A stretch of DNA of 64,000 bases from Apodospora peruviana. Its lineage: Eukaryota > Ascomycota > Sordariomycetes > Sordariales > Lasiosphaeriaceae. The DNA is taken from NCBI GenBank assembly GCA_033439685.1, contig JAUEDM010000004.1:3286001-3350000 (forward strand), read 5' to 3'. Both the position numbers and the translations under genes were made by a program. Below the pieces are notes generated by a model. It searched no databases. It saw only the letters and a list, made by a program, of their open reading frames with translations, and was not told the DNA's origin. Shown piece by piece: positions 1 through 10,933 of this stretch (its first letter is position 1; every line of letters begins with the position of its first letter).

Positions 1-981
1 AAAATCCTTGTTACGCTGAAGAATCACGACGGCACGGCACGGTCGCCATACTCTGTAGGTTGCGAGATTGGTCACGCAGTCAGCTACAGACCGTTTCGGC
101 GGGTGAGGCTTTTGGTGGTGTGGTCATGATAAGGAAGGTGACAACTCCAAGAAAGGCGCCTCCCGAACCGTCAACCATATGCACAAGAACCATCGAGACA
201 TACGAGAAGATGCTGAGCAACCAGTAGACTCCTGAAAACCCCAACAGGATGTGAGCACGACCTGACCTCCGTGAACTGTTATCAGTCATGGTTTGATTCT
301 GATTGGATAAAGGATGTTTCCAAGTTCATCGAGGACAATGTAAGAGAAGCCTGCCATTTGTACCATAAGACAACGGTAATTGATCTGACGTGCTACATAA
401 AGGAGTTCGGTCGATGCGCTCAAGAACTTGACCTATAGGCTACGGCTTCACCCCGCGAGGCTCTCCGCGCCTGCGGGAGAGGCTGGCTTCCATTTCCAAC
501 ACCAGTTTCAATCACCGCGAGCCCTCCAGTCCGGGGACCTCCTCGTCTTGTCAAGTGCCGAGGGCACGCTTAACGCGTTAACGTAGTCCATTATGACCTA
601 TCTGTGACGACGGCGAGGTGCTCATCATCTTGCAGCCCTTCCACCCAGGCTGTGGCGCCATCTCGGCACGAACTCGAGGAGTCATCATGCCGGTTTCCTT
701 CTAGTCGCTTGAAGGCTACCGGGGCTTTGATGGAGTGCTCGACCTTGAAATGAACAAAGGCATTGGAGAAGGTTATAAAAAGGCCAGAACGGCACGGGTC
801 AAGATCCGCGGTGTTTTGTTAGCCAAGACGCAGGTCGACTTGACCCGATCGCGTGTTGTCTCAGCAGGCGCTGCTGACCTTTCTCCTCCCGGCCCGCATC
901 GCTCATGTGAAAGATGCTACGTAAGGGCATATACCTACTATTCAATCCATTCCGAAGGGGCATGATTTAACTGACAACCTC
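1..981. other. Gene-free left edge
   Basis: I see no supportable gene here. A 69-codon ATG-initiated frame on the minus strand (80-289) encodes a short hydrophobic peptide with two possible membrane segments, but I recognise no family and its length is within chance. A 76-codon plus frame at 735-965 has no recognisable features either. Confidence 0.4.
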
Positions 982-1212
982 ATGCTAGCCCATCGAGACG
1001 CTGAAGGAGATCGCTCGTTGCTGCGGGCGGAAACAGCCAAGTATCGGGGCCGGGAGCTGAAGCTGATGGGGCATTTCAAGCAGAATGGAGTCTGGATTGA
1101 TCATGGCAAGATCTTCTTCGGCGAGGAGCTGGGTTGGTTCCGTCTCACCGTGTCGGATGATCGGAAGGCGCTGGAGATCGGTCTGCAGAGACTTGGTGCC
1201 CTTGGACGTCGC
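982..1212 (+). pseudogene. Relic of a fold-type I (ACC synthase-like) aminotransferase, C-terminal piece
   Basis: The translated stretch contains a tract reading roughly 'GVWIDHGKIFFGEELGWF', followed by 'RLTVSDDRKALEIGLQRL'. This resembles the C-terminal end of fungal class I/II PLP-dependent aminotransferases of the 1-aminocyclopropane-1-carboxylate synthase-like group, where an '..AHG..F..EE.GWFR..F' segment precedes a final helix. Nothing upstream encodes the PLP-binding lysine region or the large domain, and downstream of about 1212 the frame turns into unrelated basic sequence. I therefore read it as a truncated remnant rather than a gene. It could instead be the last exon of a gene whose earlier exons are too degenerate to see. 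The family call comes from motif resemblance only. Confidence 0.45.
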
Positions 1213-1655
1213 TGCAGGAAATTAAGGAGTAGGGATGGGAGTGATCAGACGCGTCCAAGAAATACCCGCAGACAGACATTGCGTACTATTCCGGATTTGT
1301 GGAAAACTTAGTTTGCATCCGACTTCTGTCTAGCAACCAAGTACCCTCGCGAATTCGGTTTCATCTGGAAGTGCAGAATAGTAGATTGATGCCAGAACGC
1401 GACTGACGGGGGACGCGGTCGAGTTCACGTTTGGCGGGGTAATTCCGTGTAGCTCCAGAATAAAGCGCCCAATCACCGCCTATCGGGAACAAAGTTACAG
1501 CACTTTCGAGCTTATCTCCGTCGCCCGCGGATCCGGAAGCGGGCTTCCATGCATCATCAACCGCAGCCCGGTGAACCACGCCTCTCCGTCTCACGTCGAC
1601 CAGTCGAATGTGACAAAACGGTCCCCAAATAAGTGCCTCTTGCAACATCCTCGTG
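1213..1655. other. Intergenic, upstream of DDB1
   Basis: Presumed promoter and 5' leader of the DDB1 gene that starts at 1656. No recognisable TATA element or other gene was found. Confidence 0.3.
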
Positions 1656-4600
1656 ATGGCGTATATCGCCCCGATCCACCGGCCGACTAGCGTGAGGCAT
1701 GCACTGCGCTCCAACCTTCTCTCAGAGGACCAAGAGAGCCTGGTCCTGGCGTAAGAACGAACCCCTCAGGTCCCTCCCATTCTGGACTCTCCTGCATTTG
1801 CGCGCGGCAGCCAAACTAATCCTCGATCAATTCCCAGAAAGGCGAACCGAATAGAGATATGGCGTGTTTCCGACGGCGCGCTTGCCATGGTGCACTCCAA
1901 GGTGGTCAACGGTACCATCGCTGTCCTCCAGCGTTTACGGCCAAAGGACCATAACACCGACCTGCTCTTCGTCGGCACCGAACGATTCGAATACTTCACT
2001 CTCGCGTGGAATAACGAGACCTCCCAGCTAGACATGATCGATCCGTTTCGAGACCCGGGCGAGCACCACATGCGCGACGCCGAGAGCCAGGACAGATGTA
2101 TTGTTGATCCAACCGGCCGTTATCTTGCGATGCATCTATGGGAGGGCGTGCTCACAATCCTCCGGCTGGGGAACAGGAAAAACACGGCCCTAAAGCTCGA
2201 GTGGATGGACCAGGTCCGGCTGTCGGAGCTCTTCATCAAGGCCAGCACGTTCCTGTATACCGAGACCGGTCAACCCAAGATCGCGTTTCTATACAAGAGC
2301 CGCTCGGACGCGGACGACTCGAAGCTGGTGTCTTACCTGCTCACCTCCGACGACAGGCATACCGTGACATCGAGATTTGATCCGGCCAAGGACCGAGAGA
2401 TTGACGTCGAGGGCCTCGACCCGGGCGCCGCGATGCTGATCCCGGTCAGGAGCGTCGAGGGCGAGGTGAAGCGGCACAACGTTCGGAATCCGGACCAGGC
2501 CAAAGCGCACATCGGCGGTCTGATAGTCGTTGGCGAGACGAAGCTTTTATATATCGACGGGGTCACGCTGTTCACAGTGGAATCGGCGCTCAAGGAGGCG
2601 TGCATTTTCGTCGCCTGGGCCGAGTACGATGTCAGGCATTACTTTGTGGCCGACGACTACGGGAACCTGCATCTGCTCACGATTCTTACCGAAGACAGCG
2701 GAGTGGTGGTGACGGGAATGGATGTCTCGCGCATCGGAACCACCTCGCGGGCGAGCAACTTGATCTATTTGGGCGACGATTTGCTGTTTGTCGCGTCGCA
2801 CTACGGCGACTCGCAACTTTTCCGCTTGGATCTGCTGAATGAGGATTTCAGCCAGACCATGCAGTTAGTGCAGGTGCTTCCCAATATTGGCCCGATATTA
2901 GACTTTGCCGTTATGGATATGGGCAATAGGGAGAACGACAGCGCGCTTGGGAACGAATATTCTTCTGGGCAAGCACGAATTGTTACCGGTAGTGGTGTTC
3001 ACAAGGACGGTACTTTGCGGAGTGTCCGCAGCGGCGTCGGTCTGGAAGATATCGGCATTCTAGCGGACCTTGAAAGCACGCGAGCGCTGTTCTCACTTCA
3101 GTCGAAAGGTTACGGCAAGAGCGATACTCTTGTCGCATCGTTCTTGACGGAGACGCGCATCTTCAAGTTCGATTCCGCAGGCGAGGTCGAAGAGGTTGAA
3201 TCCTTCTATGGCATGTCTTTGGGCTATCAGACACTTTTAGCAGCCAACCTTCCTAATGGGAATGTGCTGCAGGTGACGACGGCCGCAGCCACCGTGATCG
3301 ACACCGTTCTCGGTGTCTGGCTAACGACGTGGGTGCCGGGAGAAGGCAAGACAATTACTGCTGCGTCCACCAATAACCAGTGGCTGTTATTATCAGTCGA
3401 AGGAATTGGGCTCGTGTCGTTTGACCTACAGCATGATATGAAGCTTGTTAAGGAGAAACATGTCGGCAAAACAGACGAGATCGCGTGTATACACGTTGCG
3501 CCCCAATTTTCTGATGTAGGCGTAGTTGGCTTTTGGAGTTCCGGGACGGTCTCGATTATCGACCTTCGCACATTGGAACCCATACACGGAGAGTCGCTGC
3601 GCAGGACGTCAGATGATGCCTCCATTCCGCGAGATCTGGCCCTTGTGCAGGTGCTCCCGTCTAATGTATCTGGACCGACCTTATTTGTCGCTTTGGAAGA
3701 CGGAAATGTGGTGACGTTTAGGATTGGAGAGGACCTTACGCTCTCTGGTACAAAACGCGTTATTCTAGGGACGAGACAAGCTCGCTTCCACCTGCTACCA
3801 CAAAAAGACGGTATTTACAGCATATTCGCCACGACCGAACATCCAAGTCTAATTTACGGGTCCGAGGGGAGGATCGTTTACTCGGCCGTCACAGCCGAAG
3901 ACGCAACTTGTGTGTGCCCGTTCGACTCGGAAGCCTTCCCAGACGGCATTGTCTTGGCCACCGACTCGCAGGTTCGGATATGTCAAATCGATACCGCCAG
4001 ACAAACACACGTGCGATCACTAGAAATGGGCGAGATGGTCAGGCGGATCGCTTACTCGCCGAGCGAGAAGGTTTTCGGCCTCGGGTGTATCAAGCGAGAG
4101 CTTGTCAATGGCGAAGAGATCATACAGAGCTCGTTCAGGCTGGTCGACGAGGTCATATTCGACCGGGTGGGCAAAGAGTTTGCTCTGGGGCAACCGTCAT
4201 ACACTGAGTTGGTGGAGGCGGTCATTCGCGCAGAGTTACCGGATTCTTACGGAAATCTGGCGGAACGATTTATCGTGGGCACGAGTTACCTGCCTGATCC
4301 GGATTTTGGGGCCGCCAGCAATATCCGCGGCCGTATTCTCGTCTTTGGGGTCGATAGTAACCGGGATCCTTATCTGGTGCTCTCGCATGATTTGAAGGGC
4401 GCCTGCCGATGTCTTGCGATAATGGACGGCAAGATCGTGGCTGGTTTGACAAAGACGGTTGTCGTGAGCTTGTACGAGGAGACCTCGACCACGACCGGGC
4501 GCCTGACGAGGATAGCTTCCTATCGGCCTTCTACGTATCCGGTGGACGTGACAGTCCAAGGGAACATGATTGCGGTGGCCGACTTGATGAAATCAGTCTC

Positions 4601-5279
4601 GCTTGTCGAGTATGTTGAGAGAGACGGCGAGTCGCCACAGCTGATCGAGTGCGCGAGACATTACCATTCGGCGTGGGCGACATCGGTGAGCCACGTCGAC
4701 GACGAATCCTGGCTCGAGGCTGATGCGCAGGGCAACCTGATGGTCCTGGTGCGGAACCCGAAGGGAGTTACGGCGGAGGACCGGAGGCGGTTACAGATCA
4801 CGAGTGAGATGAATCTCGGTGAGATGGTTAATCGGATCCGGAAAATTTCGGTCGAGACCAGTCCGAATGCCATGATTGTACCAAAGGCATTTTTGGGGAC
4901 GGTAAGTCCACTTTCCCTCACTCTCATCAGCCAGTGTCAATTTGGGAAAGCTGCTAACCGCTTGTTTTGTTTCTTTCAGGTCGAGGGCGGCATCTACATG
5001 TTTGGAACGATTGCACCGCATGCGCAGGATCTGCTGCTCAGGTTCCAGTCGAAGCTGGCGCAAGTGATCAAAACGGCGGGTGACATTGAGTTTAGGACGT
5101 ACAGGTCGTTTAGGAACGCAGAGCGGGAAGGGGACGGTCCTTTCAGGTTCTTGGACGGGGAGCTGTTAGAACGGTTCCTGGATGTTGATGAGAATGTGCA
5201 GGCGCAGATATGTCAGGGTCTGGGACCGAGTGTGGAGGATATGAGGAATATGGTCGAGGAGTTGAGGCGGATGCATTGA
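1656..5279 (+). CDS. DDB1: DNA damage-binding protein 1 homologue (CRL4 ubiquitin ligase adaptor)
   Basis: Exons 1656-1750, 1838-4901 and 4980-5279 encode about 1152 residues, close to the usual DDB1 length. The start is fixed by the family N-terminus 'MAYIAPIHRPTSVRHAL' and by the splice that rebuilds 'LVLAKANRIEIW' across an 87-nt intron (GTAAGA..CCCAG). The body is the MMS1-N/CPSF-A multi-beta-propeller fold, and the end matches the DDB1 C-terminus ('FLDGELLERFLD' and 'MVEELRRMH'). DDB1 links Cul4 to DCAF substrate receptors in the nucleus. In Neurospora it is required with DIM-5/DIM-7/DIM-9 for H3K9 methylation, which is family knowledge. The second intron (4902-4979, 78 nt) is a multiple of three and has no stop, so unspliced mRNA would also be open. 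The related Rse1 and Cft1 proteins are larger and have different termini. Confidence 0.92.
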
Positions 5280-5853
5280 TGATACCTCTCTGGTGCGATT
5301 GATCTTTGAAGGTACCAGTCACGTAATGCAAGGATTTTATGATGGGAAGGGATGACAATTGACGGAGTAAGTGCTTCAGGCAGGAAGACCATGTATAATA
5401 GAATACCATCAGTTCTTTATAAAATACAACAGCGATAAAGCTGCTGGTGAAGCTCTCCTGGAAGAGGTGACATCACCAGTCCTGAAGCTCAGCTCCAAAT
5501 GCTGCTTGAGCTGCCAGCCGGAAGAAATCGGACTGTGCTCCAACCGACCAATCATTGCGGCTGCAATGATGACATTTTAGTGGCCTGAGGCTAGAATCAG
5601 GGACCCACACGCCAGACGCACGGGGCAGTCCGCAGAAGCCGGCCGGGAGAAGCAAGCTCGCTGTGGCCTGTGTGGAGGTGCCAATCCAAGCTCGGCCCAG
5701 AAAAACCTCAGTTGACTTCCCTCCGTCGAAGCTCCCGCCGCCCGCCCGTCGCCGCAGCAGCCAGCAACACAACCTAATTGAACTGAGTGACACACTCGCA
5801 CCCTCCGACGACTTCGACGATCGGTCACGCCCCCCACTCCTCTCTCTCCGGAA
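5280..5853. other. Intergenic between DDB1 and the Rieske gene
   Basis: Holds the 3' region of DDB1 and the promoter and leader of the Rieske gene. A CCAAT box is listed separately. The last 150 nt before the ATG are C-rich on the coding strand, as is common in leaders of well-expressed fungal genes. Confidence 0.4.
5548..5552 (+). promoter_or_regulatory. CCAAT box upstream of the Rieske gene
   Basis: A CCAAT pentamer lies about 300 nt before the Rieske ATG. The HAP/AnCF complex binds CCAAT and regulates respiratory genes in fungi (established knowledge). A pentamer arises often by chance, so use at this site is inference. Confidence 0.3.
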
Positions 5854-6989
5854 ATGGCGCCCCTCTCTACCGCAACGCGCGCTCTTGCGCGGTCGGCCGC
5901 CACCAACCTGAAACCGACGACGACCGCGGTCCGCGCCGTGAGCACAACGCCCACCCTCCGCGATTCGGCCGCCGGCTCGAGCTACCAGAGCCCCTTCAAG
6001 GGTAGCAGCCCGGGAGCCAACGTGCCCGACTTCAGCAAGTACATGTCCAAAGGCAGCAGCAACCGGAACCAGCTCATCTCGTACTTCATGGTCGGCACCA
6101 TGGGCGCGATTTCGGCTGCAGGTGCCAAGTCGACTATCACTGGTGAGTTCTTTTACACAGAATGGAGGATTGAGGTTTGGTTGGCTAGGATGGTGCAGTC
6201 AATTGGGAGAGCTTGAGGAGCTGAGGTTTGCTGCGGTGTGGCTTCGTGTATATTCGGTTGAGTTCGGACCGGATGTGGAGAGAGCTTGGATCTGGTCAGG
6301 CTGGGGTACATTACGGATGGGAAAGGGAAATGGCGGCTCGGAGAGGCTGACTGCTGCTTCTGGCTAAGAGGCGGTTTGGTTGGACAAATCGAGCTACGGG
6401 TTTACTGACAATATGTTTTGTAGAGTTTCTCAAGAACATGTCCGCCTCGGCTGATGTGTTGGCCATGGCTAAGGTTGAGGTCGACCTTGCCACTATCCCG
6501 GAGGGCAAGAACGTAAGGTTGCTTTCTTATATATGCTATTTGGATGGTGTGTGCTAAACACAGGTTTACTTTGGTTACAGGTCATTATCAAGTGGAGAGG
6601 CAAGCCCGTCTTTGTTCGCCACCGGACCCAGGCCGAGATCGACGAGGCCAACTCCATCAATGTTTCTTCGTTAAGAGATCCCCAGGCCGACGAAGACCGT
6701 GTCCAGAAGCCCGAGTGGCTCGTCATGCTTGGTATGTTCCTCACCATTCCCTCAGGATCTGGCCCGAATGGGCGGAAGATAGAAGCTAACAGACGAAAAA
6801 CCAATAGGCGTCTGCACGCATTTGGGTTGCGTGCCCATCGGCGAGGCCGGCGACTACGGAGGATGGTTCTGCCCCTGCCACGGTTCTCACTACGACATCT
6901 CTGGCCGTATAAGGAAAGGACCCGCTCCTTTGAACCTCGAGATCCCGCAGTACGAGTTCCCCGAGGAGAACACGCTGGTCATTGGTTAA
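5854..6989 (+). CDS. fes-1: Cytochrome bc1 complex Rieske iron-sulfur subunit
   Basis: Exons 5854-6142, 6424-6512, 6581-6731 and 6808-6989 join to 236 residues, close to other fungal Rieske proteins. The protein carries the [2Fe-2S] cluster that passes electrons from ubiquinol to cytochrome c1 in complex III of the inner mitochondrial membrane. Visible features are an N-terminal mitochondrial presequence rich in Ala, Arg, Ser and Thr, one membrane anchor (around 'YFMVGTMGAISAAGAKSTIT') and the two cluster-binding boxes 'CTHLGC' and 'CPCHGSHY' in exon 4. All splice phases are consistent. Intron 1 is 281 nt, long for this window; introns 2 and 3 are 68 and 76 nt. Both cluster boxes are intact, so a functional subunit is expected. 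Confidence 0.97.
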
Positions 6990-9900
6990 GAGAAAGCATA
7001 TAAAACACAACGGGGAGGGCGAGGATGTGTATTAGTACCTTTGGGGAGTGGAGAGCGGGGAGGACGATAGATTATATTTATACATTGTCTGTGTATGCGT
7101 TCTGTGTTGTGGAAAAGATGTTTTTCGTGTGTGTTCTGGCTCTGGCGGTCGTTGATTGTCCTTCACTCCATCGCTGCTCCTGCTTACCTACCCATTTACC
7201 TAGAAATACCAACGCTATAGACTGAAGAGCTACAACGGTAGAACGGAGCTCGGTGATGTTTCTTTGGGCTTGCACTGTGTTTCTTGGTCAAGCAATATTG
7301 TATAAAACAAGACAAGAAACACAGTACTGGGCATAATGCCGGAACAAATAAAAGAAGATAACCATCGTCCGAATCCCGGGTTTTCTCCGCATATACACAC
7401 ACTTTTTTAAATTTTACCACCCCTTCTTTCAGACAGACATCTGAGCATCGCAATATTTGAGTGCGTCCGTGTTTGTTCCGTTCTGGATTCAATGTGATGC
7501 TCGTTGTCAGATGACAGCCAGCACGGTAGATCAGTTGTTTCTCATCTGCCTCATGGTGATTGAGCCCGTGCCCAGACCATACTTGTCTAACTTGCCTGGA
7601 TCAGCAAAGCGTTGGCAGATAATGTGCTGGTGCTGAATCTGCTGATGATGTCAGAGCCAGGTAAAAGAATTGACGGGAACGACGGGGTCTCAGTTTGTCG
7701 AGACAAGACAAGCAGTGGAAACGGGCAGGGTATTGGGGTGGCTTCGTGATGCGAACAGTTGGCCCGACCGCAACACATCCGCGGATGGTAGATGTGAGGT
7801 TGTATGGACACAGATAACTGCCCGCTGTTGGGTTTGAATTTGGGGGTTTGAGTTTTGGACTGAACAAAGTTGACGAATCGGCGATTGATGAAATCGCGTA
7901 AGCCCGGACATGCCACACCTGCTACTTAGATACCTTCCCTTAATCTTGGAACCGGTTGCGCATCGAATAAATCAGCAGCAAATTATACCTGGCAGATAGA
8001 TTACCGCGTAAGGTATTCGGTTTGTCTAACTCGACTTCGACAGTATAGGAGGTAAGGTAGCAATCGGCCCTCGAAACTAGCTGCCTGCTGTGGTTGCAAG
8101 ATCGTCCATACGCGTGTCCTTCCGTTTGCTTGGAGAGAGACCGCAAACCCTGGGCGTAGATCACACAGTTCTGTATACTTCATACACCTAGGTAGGTTTT
8201 ATCTGCTTCTCGGTGATAGGTAGCTGGATTGGTAAAGTCACGACCTGGGATGTTTCATGCAGTAGAAGTCGCCCACGCTGCGAAAAGGCCGTGATAGGTA
8301 TCGCGGTTGCTCATGATGTTGAGGCATTGCAGGGTTTGGTTCATGCCTTGAGGAGAGTGTACGCAGGTCTAGTTCATTGGATGAGGGTCCTGTTGGTATG
8401 AGTTGTACGGGCCCAGCATGTTTCTTGGGTGAGGTGGTCAATGGGGCAGAGATGGTAGTTTGTTCCCAGCAAATCAGTTTGCTGCAATGCCTAGCTCGAA
8501 CATGTAGATTGAAGTTGAACTTGCCTAATCAAAGGGTGCTATCATTCCATGGGAAAACCTGTAATCCAGGTAGGCCCATTTGGAGGCGGGAGCAAATGTT
8601 TGGATGAAGCACTCCCAGTCAGAGACCAACTAGGCCTTGGCTAAGGATGCGGGAGGATTTATTCTGGAATTCAGCACTGCGCCTCACGGGTCTGTCAGTG
8701 ATAGATCCAGATCCTGTCTGGTTAAAGCTTCTCTCCAGTGGCTGCCATTTCCCCTGCAGAAAGTAAGGGGAGGTGGGTGTGGCAGACCGCGTGGCAGACC
8801 CGATACAGTCGAGACGGGGCCGAGCGCGCCTGGCCGTTGGGCATTCCTAAAGCCTTGCAGTCCGGTTGTCTCTCCCGAAGGCATGCCAGATCCCAGATCT
8901 CGTCACACGCGCACCGCAGAGCCCCAGATTACAGGTGCACATCCATCCGGGACTTGGGATTCTGCTGCGGATGAAAAGGCATCAAAGGACGGCGAACGAG
9001 GGAGAAAATGAGCATCATGCGGATGGGAATCCAAATGTCGATGTTGAAGTGAAAAAGACGTGCCTGGGCTATCGGCTCGACAAGCCAGCTTTTACCAGTT
9101 TGCTCCTTCTCATCTCGTTTCGTCTGAAGTCCACTGCGACTTATCTACCCGGTGTTTGCCGCCTGGTGATGGGCGAGTTGAGCATCATCAGGCTGAGGAT
9201 AAACTTGGCGGGAAATCACCATCTCTGATCAATGAGCTTGTTGGCGGTCCGAGGAAAGAGTACTCGAGTCTCAGTTCCGCGGTCGAGTCACTCACCACCA
9301 TGTACGGTGTCCCTGTCGGGAAGCAGAAGCCAATTTCGGGAAATGTCATGTTTGGTGCATCTTGGCAGCGTAGCAGAAAGAAAAGTGGGAAGCATCAATG
9401 TGCGTGGTTGTGATGTCGTCGTTGTTCTTGCCCTTGGGAGGCGGTTTGGTACGAGAGCGCGTCTGAGGAATTCTCCGAGCGTAGGTAGCGGGAAGGCCAA
9501 GCTCTAACAGAATCTGCATACAATTCTGGGGTGGGATGCTAGTCAATTGAGCCGCCGATACCTGCCAAGCCCCAAGATGGGCATTCTGTTGCGGTTTCCA
9601 GTTCCGGAAGAACGTTGAGCGGCGACCCCTGTCCGGCCTCTGCTCGACCCCACCACACCCCATATTACACGGCTTCAGCCAGTCGTGTAGCTTCCCGTGA
9701 TTGCGTGCATGCGGCTCCCGTCCAAAATCAGAACCTTGATTGACAGGTGAGACGAGCAGCGTCCCAGCTTCCGTCTGATCTGATCTTACCCGCGGATGGA
9801 AAGCTCGTCCCCAAACACAACCGCCCGTCTACAGTACTTTCTCTCAGTCTCTCTGTCATGACCCCAGCCGGCAAGCTCCGCGGACACTTTGTCAATGTCA

Positions 9901-10933
9901 TCTTAGTCCCATCTTCTGACGATTTGCATTCGACCTCTCTGTGACCTGTGCCACGCCAGTCTTACGGTGTCGTCCCCACGTGGAGTTTCCGATTTGGCCA
10001 GCGCCATGTTTTCGACCGCTCAATTACAAACAGCTCATACAGCAATCCAGTCTACCGATGCCACGAAGCCTGTGGACCGCATCTCATCACAATCTCAACA
10101 GACACTCTCAAGGTCGCTTGGAGAATATCCTCATGTCCGGGATTTCTGTTACTGTATTGCCAGTTCCCTATAGCCAGCATCAAGCGATCTTCTGTTACGC
10201 CAAGTTGGCCATGTTTCCCCTGTCCATCACATCTTAGAGGAAGATCTTCCTTCCCTTGGGCCTACACGGGCCATGATTTCCCAGGCTCCTTGACTGAGGT
10301 GTCGTCAAGGAGGTCAAAGCCGTTCAACTCCCAAACAGGAAGCGCACCCTGTCGCTAAGGGAGCCACGGCCATCCAGATGTGGACTTGCCACACGCTTAG
10401 CGTCGAGGCAGGGCTCTCCCCGCAAATGTGATCCCTTCCTGGCGTCTCTGACCCCCAGATGAGCATTTTGAGCCCTCCCTTGATGAGGTATCTCGTTCCG
10501 GAGTTCTGTTTAGCCGGTGACGCTCTTCCAGGCCAGCGGCTCAAGATGTCCAGTGGCCACAGGGGACAACCATGACACCGCCGCGGCCGTCCATCCTGAT
10601 CGCCGGTACAAGGCCGTTAGCGAAGGCTCATGGATCGCAGGATCCATGCTGTCCAGCTGCTCAGCATGAGACGACAGATCAGTCCCCGTCTGCCATGGAC
10701 GCTGGTAGATGCCGCTCTCATATCATATAAGAGGGTATCATGAACCGTCCCAACGTGTAACCTCTTCTATCCTTCTGTCCTCACACTCTTTCCGTTCTTG
10801 TCACTTCCATTCTTTACTTTTCTGCTTCAGTTCTGTGAACTTTGCTTTCTTTACGCTCTTTTAGTTTAATCCTTTAAATATTGACAGGCCGGACCTCTTT
10901 TCTCTTCACCCCAACCACAATTTCTACGACAAG
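6990..10933. other. Gene-poor interval of about 3.9 kb
   Basis: Many short frames occur on both strands (the longest about 130 codons), but none has a recognisable domain, consistent splice structure or family end motif. The last 200 nt carry promoter signals for the downstream secreted-protein gene. The interval may hold non-coding transcripts or decayed sequence; nothing in it can be identified by eye. Confidence 0.4.
10726..10730 (+). promoter_or_regulatory. TATA element of the secreted Ala-rich protein gene
   Basis: TATAA in the context 'CATATAAGAG' lies about 204 nt before the ATG at 10934. A long pyrimidine-rich tract (about 10758-10880) follows. TATA plus a CT-rich leader is typical of strongly transcribed fungal genes. 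The transcription start was not determined. Confidence 0.5.

Noticed and set aside
80..289. 69-codon hydrophobic minus-strand frame
   Set aside because: Too short and unsupported to call a gene.
8637..9507. Overlapping frames of about 90-124 codons
   Set aside because: None resembles a known protein and they overlap in several frames without codon bias.
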